Shown in pieces: positions 44,426 through 56,674 of a stretch of 64,000 nucleotides of DNA. The DNA is from Candidatus Dadabacteria bacterium (GTDB lineage Bacteria > Desulfobacterota_D > UBA1144 > Nemesobacterales > Nemesobacteraceae): assembly GCA_028823955.1 (NCBI GenBank), contig JAPPFE010000035.1:17917-81916 (forward strand), read 5' to 3'. The notes under the pieces were generated by a model. It was not told where the DNA came from. It made no database searches and saw only the letters and a list, made by a program, of their open reading frames with translations. The position numbers and the translations under genes were made by a program. Positions within the stretch are counted from its first letter, which is position 1; each line of letters opens with the position of its first letter.

Positions 44426-46105
44426 ATGAAAAGACTCACCCGCACGGAAAAAAGACTTCCCGGTACAAGAAGCAAAAACCAAATAGCCACAATACAGAGA
44501 ATGCTTGAGAGAAAGTCCTCTCTTTACGCAGACAAGATCGCGTATTCCATAAGAAAAAATGATCTGTCTGTAAGTTCTCTCACATTCAGAGAAGTTTTCA
44601 CTCTTTTTACCCAGTTCTCAGCGTATCTCATGTCTCTAGGTCTTAAGAGAAGGGAACATGTGGCAATAGTGGGGGAGAACAGCCCCCAGTGGGCGATTTC
44701 CTACTTTGCGGTAATCTGGGCAGGCGCCATAGCCGTCCCACTTGACGCAAGGGCAAGAACAGAGCACATAAAACAGGTGCTCGCACTTTCAGATTCAAGG
44801 TTTCTCATCGCCTCGGCGGGGTTTACGGAAGCTTTGAGTAACACAGGGGCGGTCGAGCGCATAATACCAATTGACAAGGCTCTTGAGGTTCAGTCGCACA
44901 CTGAAAAAACCGTGCCCGCGGAAAAACTAGAACCCGAAGACATAGCCGATATAGTTTTTACCTCGGGAACAACAGGTAACCCCAAAGGCGTAATGCTCTC
45001 CCACGCGAGCATAATGTCAAACCTGGAGACACTTTACAGCGCCTTTCCAATAACAGAAAAAGACACAGCTTTTTCCATACTGCCCATTCATCACGTATAT
45101 GAAAGAATAGGTGGAATACTGCTATCCTTTTACTGTGGGCAAAGAGTGTTTTTCTCAAGGAGCATAAAACCGAGGGAAATGCTCTCCGACCTTAAAGTAG
45201 CAAGACCGACCGTATGGCTTAACACCCCCTTGATACTCGAGAGACTGCTTCAGAGAATCGAACAGAACAAGGCAAAGAATTTCCTCACAAGGACCCTCCC
45301 CTCCGGGCTTTTCGGGAAAATGGCAAAAAAACGTCTGGGTCTTGACCGCCTCAGAATTATAGTAAGCGGCGGAGCCGCCCTCTCGGAACCGGCTTCCGAG
45401 GGACTTGAAAAATACGAATTCCCCCTCTTGCAGGGATACGGAATGAGTGAAACGGCTGCGGTTATATCCGCAAATCCCTTCTCGAAGCCGAAGAACACAA
45501 GCGGTGGCATGGTGCTTGAGAACAGCGAGGTTGAAATAAGAGATGTAGACTCCGAAGGAATCGGGGAAATATGCGTTAAAGGTCAAAGTGTAATGAAAGG
45601 CTATTACAAAAACCCCGGTGCGACAAAAGAGATCCTCTCGGATGACGGCTGGCTCAGAACCGGTGACCTCGGTTATTTTGATCACGAAGGCTACCTATAC
45701 ATAACGGGAAGAAAAAAATCGGTTATCGTAACTAAGGGAGGAAAGAATATTTCTCCCGAGGAAATCGAAGAAAAACTCACTCCGCTTGAAACGGTTGAAG
45801 AAGCGATTGTATTCAGCCCGGATGATGAAAGGATACAGGCCGTGATATTTCCAGAGGCGGAGGGAATTTCCAAAAAGCTAGGACAATTCCCCCAACACGG
45901 AGACGATCAGAGGATCTGGGACATCCTTAAAGGCGAGATAAGTGAACTTAATCGTCGGCTTGAGCCCCACAAAAGAATCAGTCATTTTGCAGTTGCCAGA
46001 GAAGAATTACCAAAAACAACTACAAGAAAAGTAAAAAGATACCTTTTCAGAGACATGGACATATCCAAGACAACAAAGTTCATCCAGCCCCCGGAGGACA
46101 AATGA
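44426..46105 (+). CDS. AMP-forming acyl-CoA synthetase-like protein
   Basis: A 559-residue ANL-superfamily ligase that would activate a carboxylic acid with ATP, most likely a fatty acid. The P-loop [16 protein letters not shown], the A5 motif [11 protein letters not shown], and the A7/A8 hinge [20 protein letters not shown] are intact, and the catalytic lysine lies in TTTRKVKRY near the end. The length and [14 protein letters not shown] region resemble long-chain acyl-CoA ligases. The start is the ATG at 44426; a TTG immediately upstream is less likely. Its stop overlaps purL (ATGA), an unusual coupling of lipid and purine genes. Confidence 0.9.
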   Translation: MKRLTRTEKRLPGTRSKNQIATIQRMLERKSSLYADKIAYSIRKNDLSVSSLTFREVFTLFTQFSAYLMSLGLKRREHVAIVGENSPQWAISYFAVIWAGAIAVPLDARARTEHIKQVLALSDSRFLIASAGFTEALSNTGAVERIIPIDKALEVQSHTEKTVPAEKLEPEDIADIVFTSGTTGNPKGVMLSHASIMSNLETLYSAFPITEKDTAFSILPIHHVYERIGGILLSFYCGQRVFFSRSIKPREMLSDLKVARPTVWLNTPLILERLLQRIEQNKAKNFLTRTLPSGLFGKMAKKRLGLDRLRIIVSGGAALSEPASEGLEKYEFPLLQGYGMSETAAVISANPFSKPKNTSGGMVLENSEVEIRDVDSEGIGEICVKGQSVMKGYYKNPGATKEILSDDGWLRTGDLGYFDHEGYLYITGRKKSVIVTKGGKNISPEEIEEKLTPLETVEEAIVFSPDDERIQAVIFPEAEGISKKLGQFPQHGDDQRIWDILKGEISELNRRLEPHKRISHFAVAREELPKTTTRKVKRYLFRDMDISKTTKFIQPPEDK

Positions 46106-48336
46106 AGGATAAAGGATCTCTGCAGTTTGCCTTGGATCACGGCCTCACTGAAAGCGAATACGAAAAGATAATCAAGACCTTGGACAGAGAGCCGAACTTA
46201 ACAGAAGTTGGAATTCTCGGAGCTATGTGGTCTGAACACTGCTCCTATAAAAGTTCCAAAGTGCACCTTAGAAAATTTCCCACAAAGGGAAAACAAGTTA
46301 TACAGGGCCCCGGAGAAAACGCCGGAGTAGTGGATATAGGGGATGGCGACTGCGTCGTTTTTAAAATGGAAAGCCACAACCATCCTTCCTTCATAGAACC
46401 TTACCAAGGCGCCGCGACTGGAGTCGGAGGAATACTCCGGGATATATTCACCATGGGAGCAAGACCCGTGGCACTTTTAAACTCTCTTCGATTCGGAAAC
46501 CCACATCTTCAGAAAACAAAATTTCTGGTTGAAGGGGTTGTATCAGGAATAGCCGGCTATGGAAACTGCATGGGTATTCCCACGATAGGAGGAGAGATAT
46601 ATTTTGACGATTGCTACAATGGAAATCCTCTGGTAAACGCCTTTGCACTCGGGGTCACAAAAAAAGATAATGTTTTCCGTGGATATGCATCGGGCAAGGG
46701 AAACCCCGTAATATACGTCGGATCAAAAACCGGAAGAGATGGAATACAGGGAGCCATCATGGCATCGGACACCTTTACTGAGGAAACCGAAGAAAAAAGG
46801 CCCGCGGTACAGGTGGGAGACCCGTTTACGGAAAAACTTCTTCTTGAAGCCTGTTTGGAACTGTTTAAGACTGATTGTGTTGTCGGCATACAGGATATGG
46901 GAGCCGCAGGACTTACATCCTCTTCAACAGAGATGGCTGATCGTGCAGGAACCGGGCTTGAGATTGAAATTGGCAGAGTTCCTAGGCGAGAAGAAAGAAT
47001 GACTCCTTATGAAGTGATGCTTTCTGAATCGCAGGAGAGAATGCTTGTAGTCTTGGAAAAGGGCAAAGAAGATACAGCCCGAGATATTTTCAGGAAGTGG
47101 AACCTTGATTTTTCGATTATCGGCAAGGTGACCGATTCGGGAAGATTGACGATTGTAGAAGAAGAAACCACAGTTGCGGATCTGCCCGTAAGTCTCATAA
47201 CCTCGGCCGCACCGACTTATAAAAGACCCGTAAAAAAACCCGGCTACATAAAGAAAATAAAGAGGCTGGATTCGGAAAATTTCCCTGAACCTGAAGACAT
47301 TCAGAGAGTTTTTCTCGAAATTCTGTCTTCTCCTACTGTATCGAGCAAGAAATGGGTTTACGAGCAGTATGACCACATGGTAAGAACCGACACCGTTTTG
47401 GGACCAGGAGCGGATTCCGCGATAATAAGGCTCAAGGGAACTCAAAAAGGGATCGCAATGACATCTAATGTGAATTCTAGATATTGTTATCTAAATCCTC
47501 GTGAAGGAAGTAAAATAACTGTTGCAGAAAATGTCAGAAATCTGGTCTGCTGTGGTGCCTCTCCCCTTGCAATCACCGATTGTCTTAATTTTGGAAATCC
47601 TGAAAACCCCGAGATAATGTGGCAGTTCTCAGAAAGCGTTGAAGGCATGTCGGAGGCCGCGAGAACGTTCAATACACCGGTTGTAAGCGGCAATGTCAGT
47701 CTTTACAACGAAACCGAGGGTGTCGCAATATTCCCTACCCCGACTGTGGCAATGGTGGGCCTTATAGAAGATACCGCCAAAACCGTCACTTCTTGGTTTC
47801 GAGATCCTGGAGATCTAGTGATACTGCTCGGAGGAGCCATAGAAGAAGATATAGGAGGGAGTGAGTACCTCAAGATTCAACACGGCTTGATTGACGGGAA
47901 ACCACCTTCAATTGACCTTGATAAAGAGAAAAAGCTTGCCGAAATGTTGATTGCATGCGCTTCTCAAAGTATACTTAAGTCGGCGCATGATATATCTGAG
48001 GGCGGCTTTGCTGTAGCGCTCGCGGAATGCTGCTTTAGTCCAGACGGCACAAGGGGGGTCGTGGTAAAAGCGCCCGACATAAATGAAAACTCTCTTAGAG
48101 GCGACCTGTTTCTTTTCTCCGAAACACAATCCAGAGTAATAGCTAGCATAAGCGAAACCAATTGGGAAAGAATAAAAGAGATGGCGAGCAATTACGGCGT
48201 TCCCGCGCTGCGTGCCGGAGTAGTCATTGATAACGATAGGTTCTGCGTTGAAGATTTAATCGACATGAAAATCTCAGCAGTTCACGATGCATGGTCTATG
48301 GGCTTTCAGAGGAGTCTTTCGGTCTCAGAGGGGTGA
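46102..48336 (+). CDS. purL: Phosphoribosylformylglycinamidine synthase subunit PurL
   Basis: A 744-residue small-type PurL, the synthetase subunit that converts FGAR to FGAM in purine synthesis together with PurQ and PurS. Typical parts are [15 protein letters not shown] (near residue 45), [46 protein letters not shown] [11 protein letters not shown], and [14 protein letters not shown] late in the protein. purS and purQ are not adjacent here. It overlaps the ligase gene by 4 nt and is followed by purF 2 bp later. Confidence 0.96.
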   Translation: MKDKGSLQFALDHGLTESEYEKIIKTLDREPNLTEVGILGAMWSEHCSYKSSKVHLRKFPTKGKQVIQGPGENAGVVDIGDGDCVVFKMESHNHPSFIEPYQGAATGVGGILRDIFTMGARPVALLNSLRFGNPHLQKTKFLVEGVVSGIAGYGNCMGIPTIGGEIYFDDCYNGNPLVNAFALGVTKKDNVFRGYASGKGNPVIYVGSKTGRDGIQGAIMASDTFTEETEEKRPAVQVGDPFTEKLLLEACLELFKTDCVVGIQDMGAAGLTSSSTEMADRAGTGLEIEIGRVPRREERMTPYEVMLSESQERMLVVLEKGKEDTARDIFRKWNLDFSIIGKVTDSGRLTIVEEETTVADLPVSLITSAAPTYKRPVKKPGYIKKIKRLDSENFPEPEDIQRVFLEILSSPTVSSKKWVYEQYDHMVRTDTVLGPGADSAIIRLKGTQKGIAMTSNVNSRYCYLNPREGSKITVAENVRNLVCCGASPLAITDCLNFGNPENPEIMWQFSESVEGMSEAARTFNTPVVSGNVSLYNETEGVAIFPTPTVAMVGLIEDTAKTVTSWFRDPGDLVILLGGAIEEDIGGSEYLKIQHGLIDGKPPSIDLDKEKKLAEMLIACASQSILKSAHDISEGGFAVALAECCFSPDGTRGVVVKAPDINENSLRGDLFLFSETQSRVIASISETNWERIKEMASNYGVPALRAGVVIDNDRFCVEDLIDMKISAVHDAWSMGFQRSLSVSEG

Positions 48337-48338
48337 AA

Positions 48339-49751
48339 ATGGCAAAGCTACGCGAAGAGTGCGGAGTCTTTGGAATATATGATCATCCAGCCGCTGCCAA
48401 CTTTACCTATCTCGGCCTCTACTCTCTCCAACACAGAGGTCAGGAAAGCGCTGGCATAGTGTCAACCGACGGTGAGAAGCTTTACTCTCACCGAGAGATG
48501 GGGCTCGTAACCGAAGTTTTTGATGAAGAGTCCATATTGAAGCTTAAAGGCACTACCGCAATCGGCCACGTAAGATATTCCACAACAGGCTCAAGCAACA
48601 ATAAGAATACCCAGCCTCTGATTATGAATTACGAAAAAGGAGAGCTGGCGGTCGGACACAATGGCAATCTTACAAATGCGAGAGTGCTGAGACACAAGCT
48701 TGAGAAAGAAGGTTCCATATTCCAGTCAACAACAGATACCGAGGTAATCGTACACCTCATAGCGAGATCAAAGGAAAAAACCTTCTTGGGAAGAATCATC
48801 GAAGCCCTTACCGAATGCAAAGGAGCTTATTGTCTTTTATTTCTTACCCCCAAAGGGCTAGTAGCTGCACGTGATCCTCACGGATTCAGGCCCCTTGTTC
48901 TCGGAAAGATTGATAATTCTTACGTTGTGGCCTCCGAGTCATGTGCTTTTGAACTAATAGGAGCCGATTATATAAGGGAAGTAGCGCCAGGGGAAATAAT
49001 ATTCATAAATGAGAAAGGAATCAGGTCGTTCAATCCGCTTCCGAAAAAACAGCACAAATACTGCGTGTTTGAGAACATATATTTCTCGAGACCCGATTCG
49101 TTTGTCCAAGGAAAAAACATCTATCAGATGAGGAAAAACATGGGGAAACAACTCGCAATTGAATCTCCTGCCGACGCAGACATCGTCGTGGCCGTACCAG
49201 ATTCGGGAACGCCGGCGGCCATGGGATACGCCGAGCAGTTGGGAATCCCCTTTGAAACCGGCTTCCTGCGGAGTCACTATATCGGAAGAACCTTTATTGA
49301 ACCTCAACAATCAATAAGAAACTTCGGAGTGAAACTGAAACTCAGCGTGATAAAAGAGGTCATAGACGGGAAAAAAGTAGTGGTGGTTGACGACTCCATA
49401 GTAAGAGGGACAACCAGCAGAAAAATTGTCAAGATGATACGTGATGCCGGTGCCAAGGAAGTTCACATGAGAATAAGTTCACCTCCGATGAAGTTCTCAT
49501 GCTACTACGGCATAGATACTCCTCTCAAAGAAGAACTCATAGCGCATTCTCTTGAAGTAGAAAAAATAAAGGACTACATAACTTCCGATACTCTGGGATA
49601 CTTAAGCAGGGAGGGGGTAGCAAAAGCGGTCACCAACGGTGACAAGTCCTTTAATGGAAAATCAAGCTACTGTTTCGCGTGTTTTGACGGAAATTATCCG
49701 GTGGAAATAACAGACGAGAAAGTGTCGCATCAACAAATGGACCTTTTTTAG
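48339..49751 (+). CDS. purF: Amidophosphoribosyltransferase
   Basis: A 470-residue enzyme for the first step of purine synthesis. The ATG at 48339 is chosen: GAGGGG lies 5 nt upstream and the protein then begins MAKLREECGVFG, a short propeptide before the catalytic Cys that becomes residue 1 after cleavage. The glutaminase domain includes LQHRGQESAGI. The PRPP-binding motif VVVVDDSIVRGTTS lies in the phosphoribosyl domain. Cysteines in HKYCVFENIY and SYCFACFDG fit the iron-sulfur type found in Bacillus. The longer frame from 48291 overlaps purL and is rejected. It ends the operon. Confidence 0.96.
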   Translation: MAKLREECGVFGIYDHPAAANFTYLGLYSLQHRGQESAGIVSTDGEKLYSHREMGLVTEVFDEESILKLKGTTAIGHVRYSTTGSSNNKNTQPLIMNYEKGELAVGHNGNLTNARVLRHKLEKEGSIFQSTTDTEVIVHLIARSKEKTFLGRIIEALTECKGAYCLLFLTPKGLVAARDPHGFRPLVLGKIDNSYVVASESCAFELIGADYIREVAPGEIIFINEKGIRSFNPLPKKQHKYCVFENIYFSRPDSFVQGKNIYQMRKNMGKQLAIESPADADIVVAVPDSGTPAAMGYAEQLGIPFETGFLRSHYIGRTFIEPQQSIRNFGVKLKLSVIKEVIDGKKVVVVDDSIVRGTTSRKIVKMIRDAGAKEVHMRISSPPMKFSCYYGIDTPLKEELIAHSLEVEKIKDYITSDTLGYLSREGVAKAVTNGDKSFNGKSSYCFACFDGNYPVEITDEKVSHQQMDLF

Positions 49752-49785
49752 CCCCATCGGACCGTACTAAAATCAAGAGTTCCGG

Positions 49786-52470
49786 CTATATAGCCAAAAG
49801 TTTCCCGAGAATCTCTTCAAGTTTTTTCTTGTGGTTTTGAAATTCATCCAATTTCCCCTTTTCCTTTTCCACAATATCTTCGGGAGCACGTTTGATGAAA
49901 TCCCTGTTCGCAAGTTTACCCTCGGTTTTTTTAAGTTCTTGTGAAACTTTTGCCAAATCCTTACTCAGTCTGGAAATTTCCTTCTCTAGATCAAGCAGGT
50001 TCTCAACCGGCATAATTATCTCTACCCCCGAAACAACTTCCGAGACTGTTTTACCCTGAATAACCTCTCCGCAAACAATGCAATCTCCAAGAGAAGCCAT
50101 ACCCAAGATAATCTCAAGGTTTTCCCTTAAAATATCCCCTACCTCGCTGCTTTCGGAATTAAGATAAATTGATACCTTCTCCGAGGGATGAACTCCCACA
50201 ATGGCACGCAGGTTTCTTATTCCAGTTACAACACTTTTTACAAGCTCAATCTGCCCCGACTCCTCTTTAAATATCTCGCTTTCGTTCGGCTTTGGATACT
50301 GGGCTTCAAGAATGCTCTTTGAATCAAGACCTTCTCCTTTAGGAAGATTGACTCCCCTTTCCCTGAATATTCTGAAGATTTCCTCTGTAATATAGGGCGT
50401 AAAAGGATGGAGCGCCTTCAGGGAGCGTACCAGGACCCGCACGAGTACGTTAAGAGTGGTTTTTTTAGATTCGCTGTCGTCTCCATAAAGCGAAAACTTG
50501 GATATTTCAAGATACCAATCGCAGTAATCATCCCATATAAAGTGATAAAGCGCCTGGGAAGCCTTGTCGAATTCGTAGTCTTCAATGAATTCTTCAACTT
50601 CGCCAAGGGTAAAGTTGAGCCTGCTGAGAATCCATCGGTCAGGAACACTTAGGCAAGAGTTGTCGAGATCGGAGTCGTGAATCATCTCCGGTTCAAGATT
50701 CATAAACACAAATCTGGTAGCATTCCATATCTTGTTCATGAAGTTCCTGTATCCCTCGATAACAGGAAAGGTAAGCTTTATATCCCTTCCTTGGGCAGCA
50801 AGCGCTGCGAGCGAGAAACGAAGCGCGTCGGCACCGTATTTTTCGATCACGTCAATAGGATCAATTACGTTGCCCGTCGTCTTGCTCATCTTGCGACCTT
50901 TTGCGTCTCTTATAAGGCCATGCACATAAACATCCCTGAAAGGGACATCTTTCATGAACTTAAGTCCCAGCATTATCATTCTTGCGACCCAAAAGAAAAT
51001 AATGTCAAATCCGGTAACCAGACACGATGTCGGATAGTAATGCCTAAGCGCTTCAGTCTCCGCTGGCCATCCAAGGGTGGAAAAAGGCCAGAGCCCGGAA
51101 GAAAACCACGTATCCAGCACATCCGGATCCCTAACGAGTTTGACCTCTTCACCATAATGCTTCTTCGCAGAAGCGGCAGCTTCGCGCTCATTCACGGCAA
51201 CGAAAACTTCCCCGTCAGGTCCGTACCATGCGGGTATTCGGTGACCCCACCAAAGCTGCCTCGAGATACACCAAGGCTCTATATTTCTCATCCACTCAAA
51301 ATAAGTGTTTTCCCAGAACTCCGGATAAAAACGTATTTCACCTCGTTCTACGTATGAAATGGCTTCAGCGGCAAGTTGTTCCGTGTTTACGTACCACTGG
51401 TCAGTCAACCAAGGTTCTACGACCACCCCAGAGCGGTCGCCGTAGGGAACCGTGTGGACGGTTTGCTCAACCTTTACCAGAAAACCTCCTTCCTCAAGGT
51501 CTCGGATTACGGCTTTTCTAGCCTCAAATCTTTCAAGTCCCACGTATTTTTCGGGTACATCACCTTTTATATGCGCCCGCTCGTCAAGAATGTTTAATAT
51601 ATCAAGACCGTTACGCTTTCCGACTTCAAAATCGTTAAAATCATGTCCCGGAGTTATCTTTACGGCTCCCGTACCCTTCTCTGGATCGCTGTACTCATCA
51701 GCTATTACCGGGATCCTTCTTCCAACAAGAGGCAAAACAGCATTTCTGCCCACTAAATCAGTATATCTAGGATCTTCAGGATGAACTGCAACTGCAGTAT
51801 CTCCGAGCATAGTCTCAGGACGTGTTGTAGCTACAGTAACGAACTGACCTTCGTCTCCCTCTATCGGATATCTTATATACCAGTAGTTCCCTTGAGTCTC
51901 TCTCTGCTCCACTTCCAGATCCGATATGGCCGTACAGAGCTCGGGATCCCAGTTGACAAGCCTTTTGTCTTTGTAAATAAGCCCTTGAGAGTAAAGATCG
52001 ACAAAAACTTTTCTCACCGCTTCTGAAAGTCCCTCATCAAGGGTGAACCGCTCCATTTCCCAGTCGGGAAGCGCTCCGAGTCTTTTTAACTGTTCTGTTA
52101 TTCGGCTACCGGAGTTTTCTTTCCATTGCCAAATTCGTTCAAGGAATTTTTCCCTGCCCAAATCGTTTTTCGTGCGTCCTTCGGAGGCAAGATCTTTTTC
52201 AACCATCATCTGGGTAGCAATACCCGCGTGGTCGGTGCCTGGAACCCAGAGAACATCGAAATTATTCATTCTCTTGTACCTAACGAGAATGTCCTGAATG
52301 GTGTTGTTAAGAGCGTGGCCTATGTGCAACGATCCCGTTACGTTTGGTGGGGGGATGACAATTGAGAAAACCTCAGCCGAGTCTTTTATTTCGGATTTAT
52401 GAAGTCCCGATGAGATCCAGAAATCATAAACTCTCCGTTCAACCTCAGCAGGGCTGTAGCTTTTCTCCAT
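49786..52470 (-). CDS. valS: Valyl-tRNA synthetase
   Basis: An 894-residue class I synthetase that charges tRNA-Val. The HIGH motif is in PNVTGSLHIGHALN and the KMSKS loop is GRKMSKTTGN. The CP1 editing domain (about 180-350) has TTRPETMLGDTAV. The anticodon-binding domain and a C-terminal tRNA-contacting coiled coil (EKEISRLSKDLAKVSQELKK) complete it. It starts 40 bp after the rpoC stop with no terminator between, so it may be read from the rpo operon. There is no clear ribosome site. Confidence 0.97.
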   Translation of the reverse strand: MEKSYSPAEVERRVYDFWISSGLHKSEIKDSAEVFSIVIPPPNVTGSLHIGHALNNTIQDILVRYKRMNNFDVLWVPGTDHAGIATQMMVEKDLASEGRTKNDLGREKFLERIWQWKENSGSRITEQLKRLGALPDWEMERFTLDEGLSEAVRKVFVDLYSQGLIYKDKRLVNWDPELCTAISDLEVEQRETQGNYWYIRYPIEGDEGQFVTVATTRPETMLGDTAVAVHPEDPRYTDLVGRNAVLPLVGRRIPVIADEYSDPEKGTGAVKITPGHDFNDFEVGKRNGLDILNILDERAHIKGDVPEKYVGLERFEARKAVIRDLEEGGFLVKVEQTVHTVPYGDRSGVVVEPWLTDQWYVNTEQLAAEAISYVERGEIRFYPEFWENTYFEWMRNIEPWCISRQLWWGHRIPAWYGPDGEVFVAVNEREAAASAKKHYGEEVKLVRDPDVLDTWFSSGLWPFSTLGWPAETEALRHYYPTSCLVTGFDIIFFWVARMIMLGLKFMKDVPFRDVYVHGLIRDAKGRKMSKTTGNVIDPIDVIEKYGADALRFSLAALAAQGRDIKLTFPVIEGYRNFMNKIWNATRFVFMNLEPEMIHDSDLDNSCLSVPDRWILSRLNFTLGEVEEFIEDYEFDKASQALYHFIWDDYCDWYLEISKFSLYGDDSESKKTTLNVLVRVLVRSLKALHPFTPYITEEIFRIFRERGVNLPKGEGLDSKSILEAQYPKPNESEIFKEESGQIELVKSVVTGIRNLRAIVGVHPSEKVSIYLNSESSEVGDILRENLEIILGMASLGDCIVCGEVIQGKTVSEVVSGVEIIMPVENLLDLEKEISRLSKDLAKVSQELKKTEGKLANRDFIKRAPEDIVEKEKGKLDEFQNHKKKLEEILGKLLAI

Positions 52471-52510
52471 GGCTACTGATCAAAAGAAAGAATAGACCGC
52501 AGGGGAAATA

Positions 52511-55500
52511 TTAGCTTTCCAGCAATACGTCTTCGCTCTTCTCTTCGACTTCCGGTACGGGTACAGGTATTTCCGGTGCTTCGGTCTCTATGCTTATGTC
52601 CCTGTACATGGGAAGGCCGGTGCCAGCCGGAATCAACCTGCCCACGATAACGTTTTCCTTGAGTCCTCTGAGATCGTCCTCCCTACCCTCGCAGGAGGCC
52701 TCGGTAAGAACCCTGGTGGTTTCCTGAAAAGATGCGGCGGAAAGCCAGCTGCGAGTGCTAAGCGAAGCGCGGGTTATACCCAGAAGAAGCGGCTCGGCCG
52801 CTGCCGGGGATCCGCCTTCTTCGACGACCTTCTCATTTTCTTCAAAGAAAACATTTTTCTCTATAGCCTCGCCGACAAGCATCGTAGTGTCACCTGGGTC
52901 TTTTATCTTCACCCTTTTCAGCATCTGCTTGACTATAACCTCAATATGCTTGTCGTTAATCTTCACACCCTGAAGTCTGTAGACTTCTTGAATTTCGTTA
53001 ACCATATAGTTGGCAAGGGCTTTTTCTCCCATGATATTCAGAATGTCGTGAGGATTAACCGCACCGTCGACAAGCTGGTCACCAGAAGAGACGAATTCCC
53101 CTTCCCTGACCAAGATATGTTTTCCCCTGGGAACAGTATATTCTTTAGGCTCTCCCATTTCCGGAGTTACCACAACCCTCTTCTTCCCCTTTACATCTTT
53201 TCCGTAAGATATGATTCCGTCGATTTCGCTTACAACGGCCGGATCTTTGGGCACTCTGGCTTCAAAGAGTTCAGCAACTCTCGGAAGACCTCCGGTAATG
53301 TCTTTTGTCTTTGAGGTCGCTCTCGGAATCTTGGCAAGTACGTCCCCTGCATCTATATCGTCTTTGTCACCAACTTCTATTATAGCGCCTACGGGAAGCG
53401 AGTAAGGCACTTTCTTATCTTTCGGCAAAGAGTCGATTTCCAGAGATTCTAAATCCTCTGTTCTCACCTCGATATCCAGAGTAGGATGCATTTCCAAATC
53501 CTTGGTCTCAACCACTACCCTTATGAGAACGCCCGTGACTTCATCCACCTGTTCCTTGTACGTAACTCCGGCTTCAAGATCCTTGAACTTTACAGAACCT
53601 GGAACCTCTGAAATTATAGGGGTCGTGTAAGGATCCCATTCAGCGAGTACTTTCCCCTTCTTAACCTTGTCCCCTTCTTTTACGTTAAGCCTAGCTCCAA
53701 GTACAACGGGATATTTCTCCCTTTCATATCCCTTGCTGTCCTCAATTGAAAGGACGCCGCTTCTGCTGATAACAACCAATTTGTTACCACGTCCCTTGAC
53801 GGCTTTTATGTTCTTAAATCTGACTATCCCCTCGTGCTGATTCTCAAGGGTGCTCTCGGCTGCTCTCTGGCTCGCGGCACCACCTATATGAAACGTTCTC
53901 ATGGTAAGCTGAGTTCCGGGTTCCCCGATTGACTGGGCCGCGACAATACCTATGGCTTCGCCCATGTTCACAAGCTTTCCAGTGGAAAGGTTCCTTCCAT
54001 AGCAGAGTCTGCAGACACCGCTTCTGGTTTCACAGGTAAGAACGGAACGGATGCTCACCTCGCTTATGCCCGCTTCGTCCATCTTAGCAACCGCGGTCTC
54101 ATCAACTTCCTCGTTTGCGTGAACAATCACCTCTCCAGTCTGGGGATCTTCTATATCTTCAAGCACCACCCTTCCAAGCACCCTCTCCCCTACTTTTTCA
54201 ATTATTTCTCCACCTTCCACCAGATCACTGACTTTAATTCCCTCTATGGTGGCGCAGTCAAGTTCGGTAATCATTACGTCCTGAGCGGCATCAATCAGCC
54301 TTCGCGTCAGGTAACCGGCATTTGCTGTTTTTAGTGCCGTATCCGCAAGCCCCTTCCTCGCACCATGGGTAGAAATAAAATACTGGAGCACCGATAACCC
54401 CTCACGGAAATTGGATGTGATAGGAGTTTCTATTATTTCTCCCGAAGGCTTCGCCATAAGCCCCCTCATGCCTGCAAGCTGCCTTACCTGCGTCTGGCTC
54501 CCTCTCGCCCCAGAATCAATCATCATATATATTGGGTTCGAACTCGGTCCCGCAACTGTAGTGTTTTTGCCCGTCTGGACTTCCTCTGAAGAAATCTTTC
54601 TCATCATTGCCTGAGCGACTTCATCGCTTGTTTTTGCCCAGATATCTATTACCTTGTTGTACCTCTCTCCGTCGGTTATAAGCCCTTGGGAATACTGGTT
54701 CTGCACTTTCATAACTTCCTCTTGGGCATTTTCCAACAGATCCTTCTTTGATTCAGGAATAATCATGTCCGTGATCGAAATAGAAGCTCCGGACTTTGTC
54801 GAATACTTGAATCCTAGAGTCCTCAGGCTGTCAGCCAGCAAAACCGTGCTTTTGCCGCCGGTTTTCCTGAAACACTCATCCACAAGGGCTTCTATAGCCC
54901 TTTTAGTCATTGGCTTGTTGATAAGTTCAAAGGAAACACCTTCGGGAATAACCTCGTACATCAACACTCTTCCGACTGTCGTCAGATGGCTCTTCCCGTC
55001 AATCCTCACTGTTACGCTATCATGCAAACCGATCTTCCCCAGTTCATACGCAAAAACCACCTCACGCACTGAAAAAACACGGCCCGGCTCGGAATTTTTA
55101 TCCGAAGCCGTATCCCTTGTGAGGTAGTAAAGCCCCAGAACTATATCCTGAGTGGGAAGTATTATCGGCTTTCCGTGCGCGGGAGAAAGAATATTGTTCG
55201 TCGACATAACAAGCGAGCGGCATTCGGTCTGGGCCTCAATTGAGAGCGGAACATGAACCGCCATCTGGTCGCCGTCAAAATCCGCGTTGTAGGCAGGGCA
55301 TACAAGAGGATGAAGCTGAATGGCTTTATCTTCAATAAGCACCGGTTCGAAAGCCTGTATGCTAAGACGATGAAGAGTCGGGGCCCTGTTAAGAAGCACC
55401 GGATGCTCTTTTATCACTTCGTCAAGAGCGTCCCACACCACCGGAGCTTCGCTGTCAAGCAGCTTCTTCGCTATCTTTATCGTTGCCGCCTCACCCCATC

Positions 55501-56656
55501 TTTCAAGCTTCTGGTAAATAAAGGGCCTGAAAAGTTCAAGCGCCATCTGCTTGGGGATTCCGCATTGGTGAAGACGCAGATCGGGACCTACGGTAATCAC
55601 CGACCGACCTGAGTAATCAACTCTTTTCCCCAGAAGGTTTTGTCTGAATCTGCCTTGTTTACCTTTTATTATGTCACTCAGACTCTTAAGTGGTCTGTGG
55701 TTGTGACCCAAAACCGGTCTTCCCCTTCTCCCGTTCTCCAAAAGTGCGTCGACAGACTCCTGCAGCATCCTCTTTTCATTCCTGACTATTATGTCTGGAG
55801 CACCGAGTTCAAGGAGTTTTCTCAGCCTGTTGTTTCTGTTAATCACTCTTCTGTAAAGATCGTTAAGATCAGAGGCGGCAAACCGTCCTCCATCAAGAGG
55901 AACAAGGGGTCTGAGATCAGGTGGCAGAACAGGAATAGTGGTCAGGATCATCCATTCCGGACGGTTTTTGGACTTGCGAAACGCTTCACATATTCTCAGT
56001 CTTTTTGCAATACGGGCTTTTTTGATTGGAGACTTGGTCTCTTTCATACTCGTCCTGAGTTCCTGAGAAAGCTCGTTTAAATCTATGGTTTTCAGCATTT
56101 CCCGTACCGACTCGGCCCCCATACCGACGACAAATTCGGAACCGAAGCGCTCGCGCTCGGCTCTGTACTCATCTTCGGTTATTACCTGGGCAAACTTGAG
56201 GTCGGAAATTCCCGGATCCATAACTATGTAAGCCTCGAAATAAAGCACTCTCTCCAAGTCCTTCAAAGTCATGTCAAGGAGCATTCCTATTCTGCTGGGA
56301 ATGCTGCGAAGAAGCCATATATGTGCAACGGGAGAAGCGAGTTCTATATGACCCATTCTCTCCCTTCTTACTTTAGAGGAAATTACTTCCACGCCGCATT
56401 TCTCACAAGTTACTCCTCTGTGCTTAAGTCTTTTGTATTTTCCGCAGGTGCATTCGTAATCTTTCACGGGCCCGAATATTTTGGCACAGAAAAGACCGTT
56501 TCTCTCGGGTTTGAATGTCCTGTAGTTTATAGTTTCAGGTTTTTTTATTTCTCCGTTTGACCATGACCTGATTTTTTCCGGAGAAGCTATGGAAATTTTT
56601 ATGGTCGAGTAATCAGAAGGGTTTTTCGGCTTTTCAAAAAGCGTGTCTATATCCAT
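52511..56656 (-). CDS. rpoC: RNA polymerase subunit beta'
   Basis: A 1,381-residue catalytic subunit. The N-terminal zinc ribbon has C69, C71, C84 and C87 ([17 protein letters not shown]). The active-site magnesium aspartates are in NADFDGDQM. The second zinc site has [13 protein letters not shown]. The bridge helix and trigger-loop regions ([20 protein letters not shown]) are complete. GGAGG lies 10 nt before the ATG. It starts 18 bp after rpoB. Confidence 0.98.
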   Translation of the reverse strand: MDIDTLFEKPKNPSDYSTIKISIASPEKIRSWSNGEIKKPETINYRTFKPERNGLFCAKIFGPVKDYECTCGKYKRLKHRGVTCEKCGVEVISSKVRRERMGHIELASPVAHIWLLRSIPSRIGMLLDMTLKDLERVLYFEAYIVMDPGISDLKFAQVITEDEYRAERERFGSEFVVGMGAESVREMLKTIDLNELSQELRTSMKETKSPIKKARIAKRLRICEAFRKSKNRPEWMILTTIPVLPPDLRPLVPLDGGRFAASDLNDLYRRVINRNNRLRKLLELGAPDIIVRNEKRMLQESVDALLENGRRGRPVLGHNHRPLKSLSDIIKGKQGRFRQNLLGKRVDYSGRSVITVGPDLRLHQCGIPKQMALELFRPFIYQKLERWGEAATIKIAKKLLDSEAPVVWDALDEVIKEHPVLLNRAPTLHRLSIQAFEPVLIEDKAIQLHPLVCPAYNADFDGDQMAVHVPLSIEAQTECRSLVMSTNNILSPAHGKPIILPTQDIVLGLYYLTRDTASDKNSEPGRVFSVREVVFAYELGKIGLHDSVTVRIDGKSHLTTVGRVLMYEVIPEGVSFELINKPMTKRAIEALVDECFRKTGGKSTVLLADSLRTLGFKYSTKSGASISITDMIIPESKKDLLENAQEEVMKVQNQYSQGLITDGERYNKVIDIWAKTSDEVAQAMMRKISSEEVQTGKNTTVAGPSSNPIYMMIDSGARGSQTQVRQLAGMRGLMAKPSGEIIETPITSNFREGLSVLQYFISTHGARKGLADTALKTANAGYLTRRLIDAAQDVMITELDCATIEGIKVSDLVEGGEIIEKVGERVLGRVVLEDIEDPQTGEVIVHANEEVDETAVAKMDEAGISEVSIRSVLTCETRSGVCRLCYGRNLSTGKLVNMGEAIGIVAAQSIGEPGTQLTMRTFHIGGAASQRAAESTLENQHEGIVRFKNIKAVKGRGNKLVVISRSGVLSIEDSKGYEREKYPVVLGARLNVKEGDKVKKGKVLAEWDPYTTPIISEVPGSVKFKDLEAGVTYKEQVDEVTGVLIRVVVETKDLEMHPTLDIEVRTEDLESLEIDSLPKDKKVPYSLPVGAIIEVGDKDDIDAGDVLAKIPRATSKTKDITGGLPRVAELFEARVPKDPAVVSEIDGIISYGKDVKGKKRVVVTPEMGEPKEYTVPRGKHILVREGEFVSSGDQLVDGAVNPHDILNIMGEKALANYMVNEIQEVYRLQGVKINDKHIEVIVKQMLKRVKIKDPGDTTMLVGEAIEKNVFFEENEKVVEEGGSPAAAEPLLLGITRASLSTRSWLSAASFQETTRVLTEASCEGREDDLRGLKENVIVGRLIPAGTGLPMYRDISIETEAPEIPVPVPEVEEKSEDVLLES

Positions 56657-56674
56657 GGTATGATTCCCTCCAAA

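Noticed and set aside
49784..49795. Palindrome GGCTATATAGCC at the valS stop
   Set aside because: A perfect palindrome with no loop cannot form a stable hairpin, and no T-run follows; I see no terminator in the purF/valS gap.
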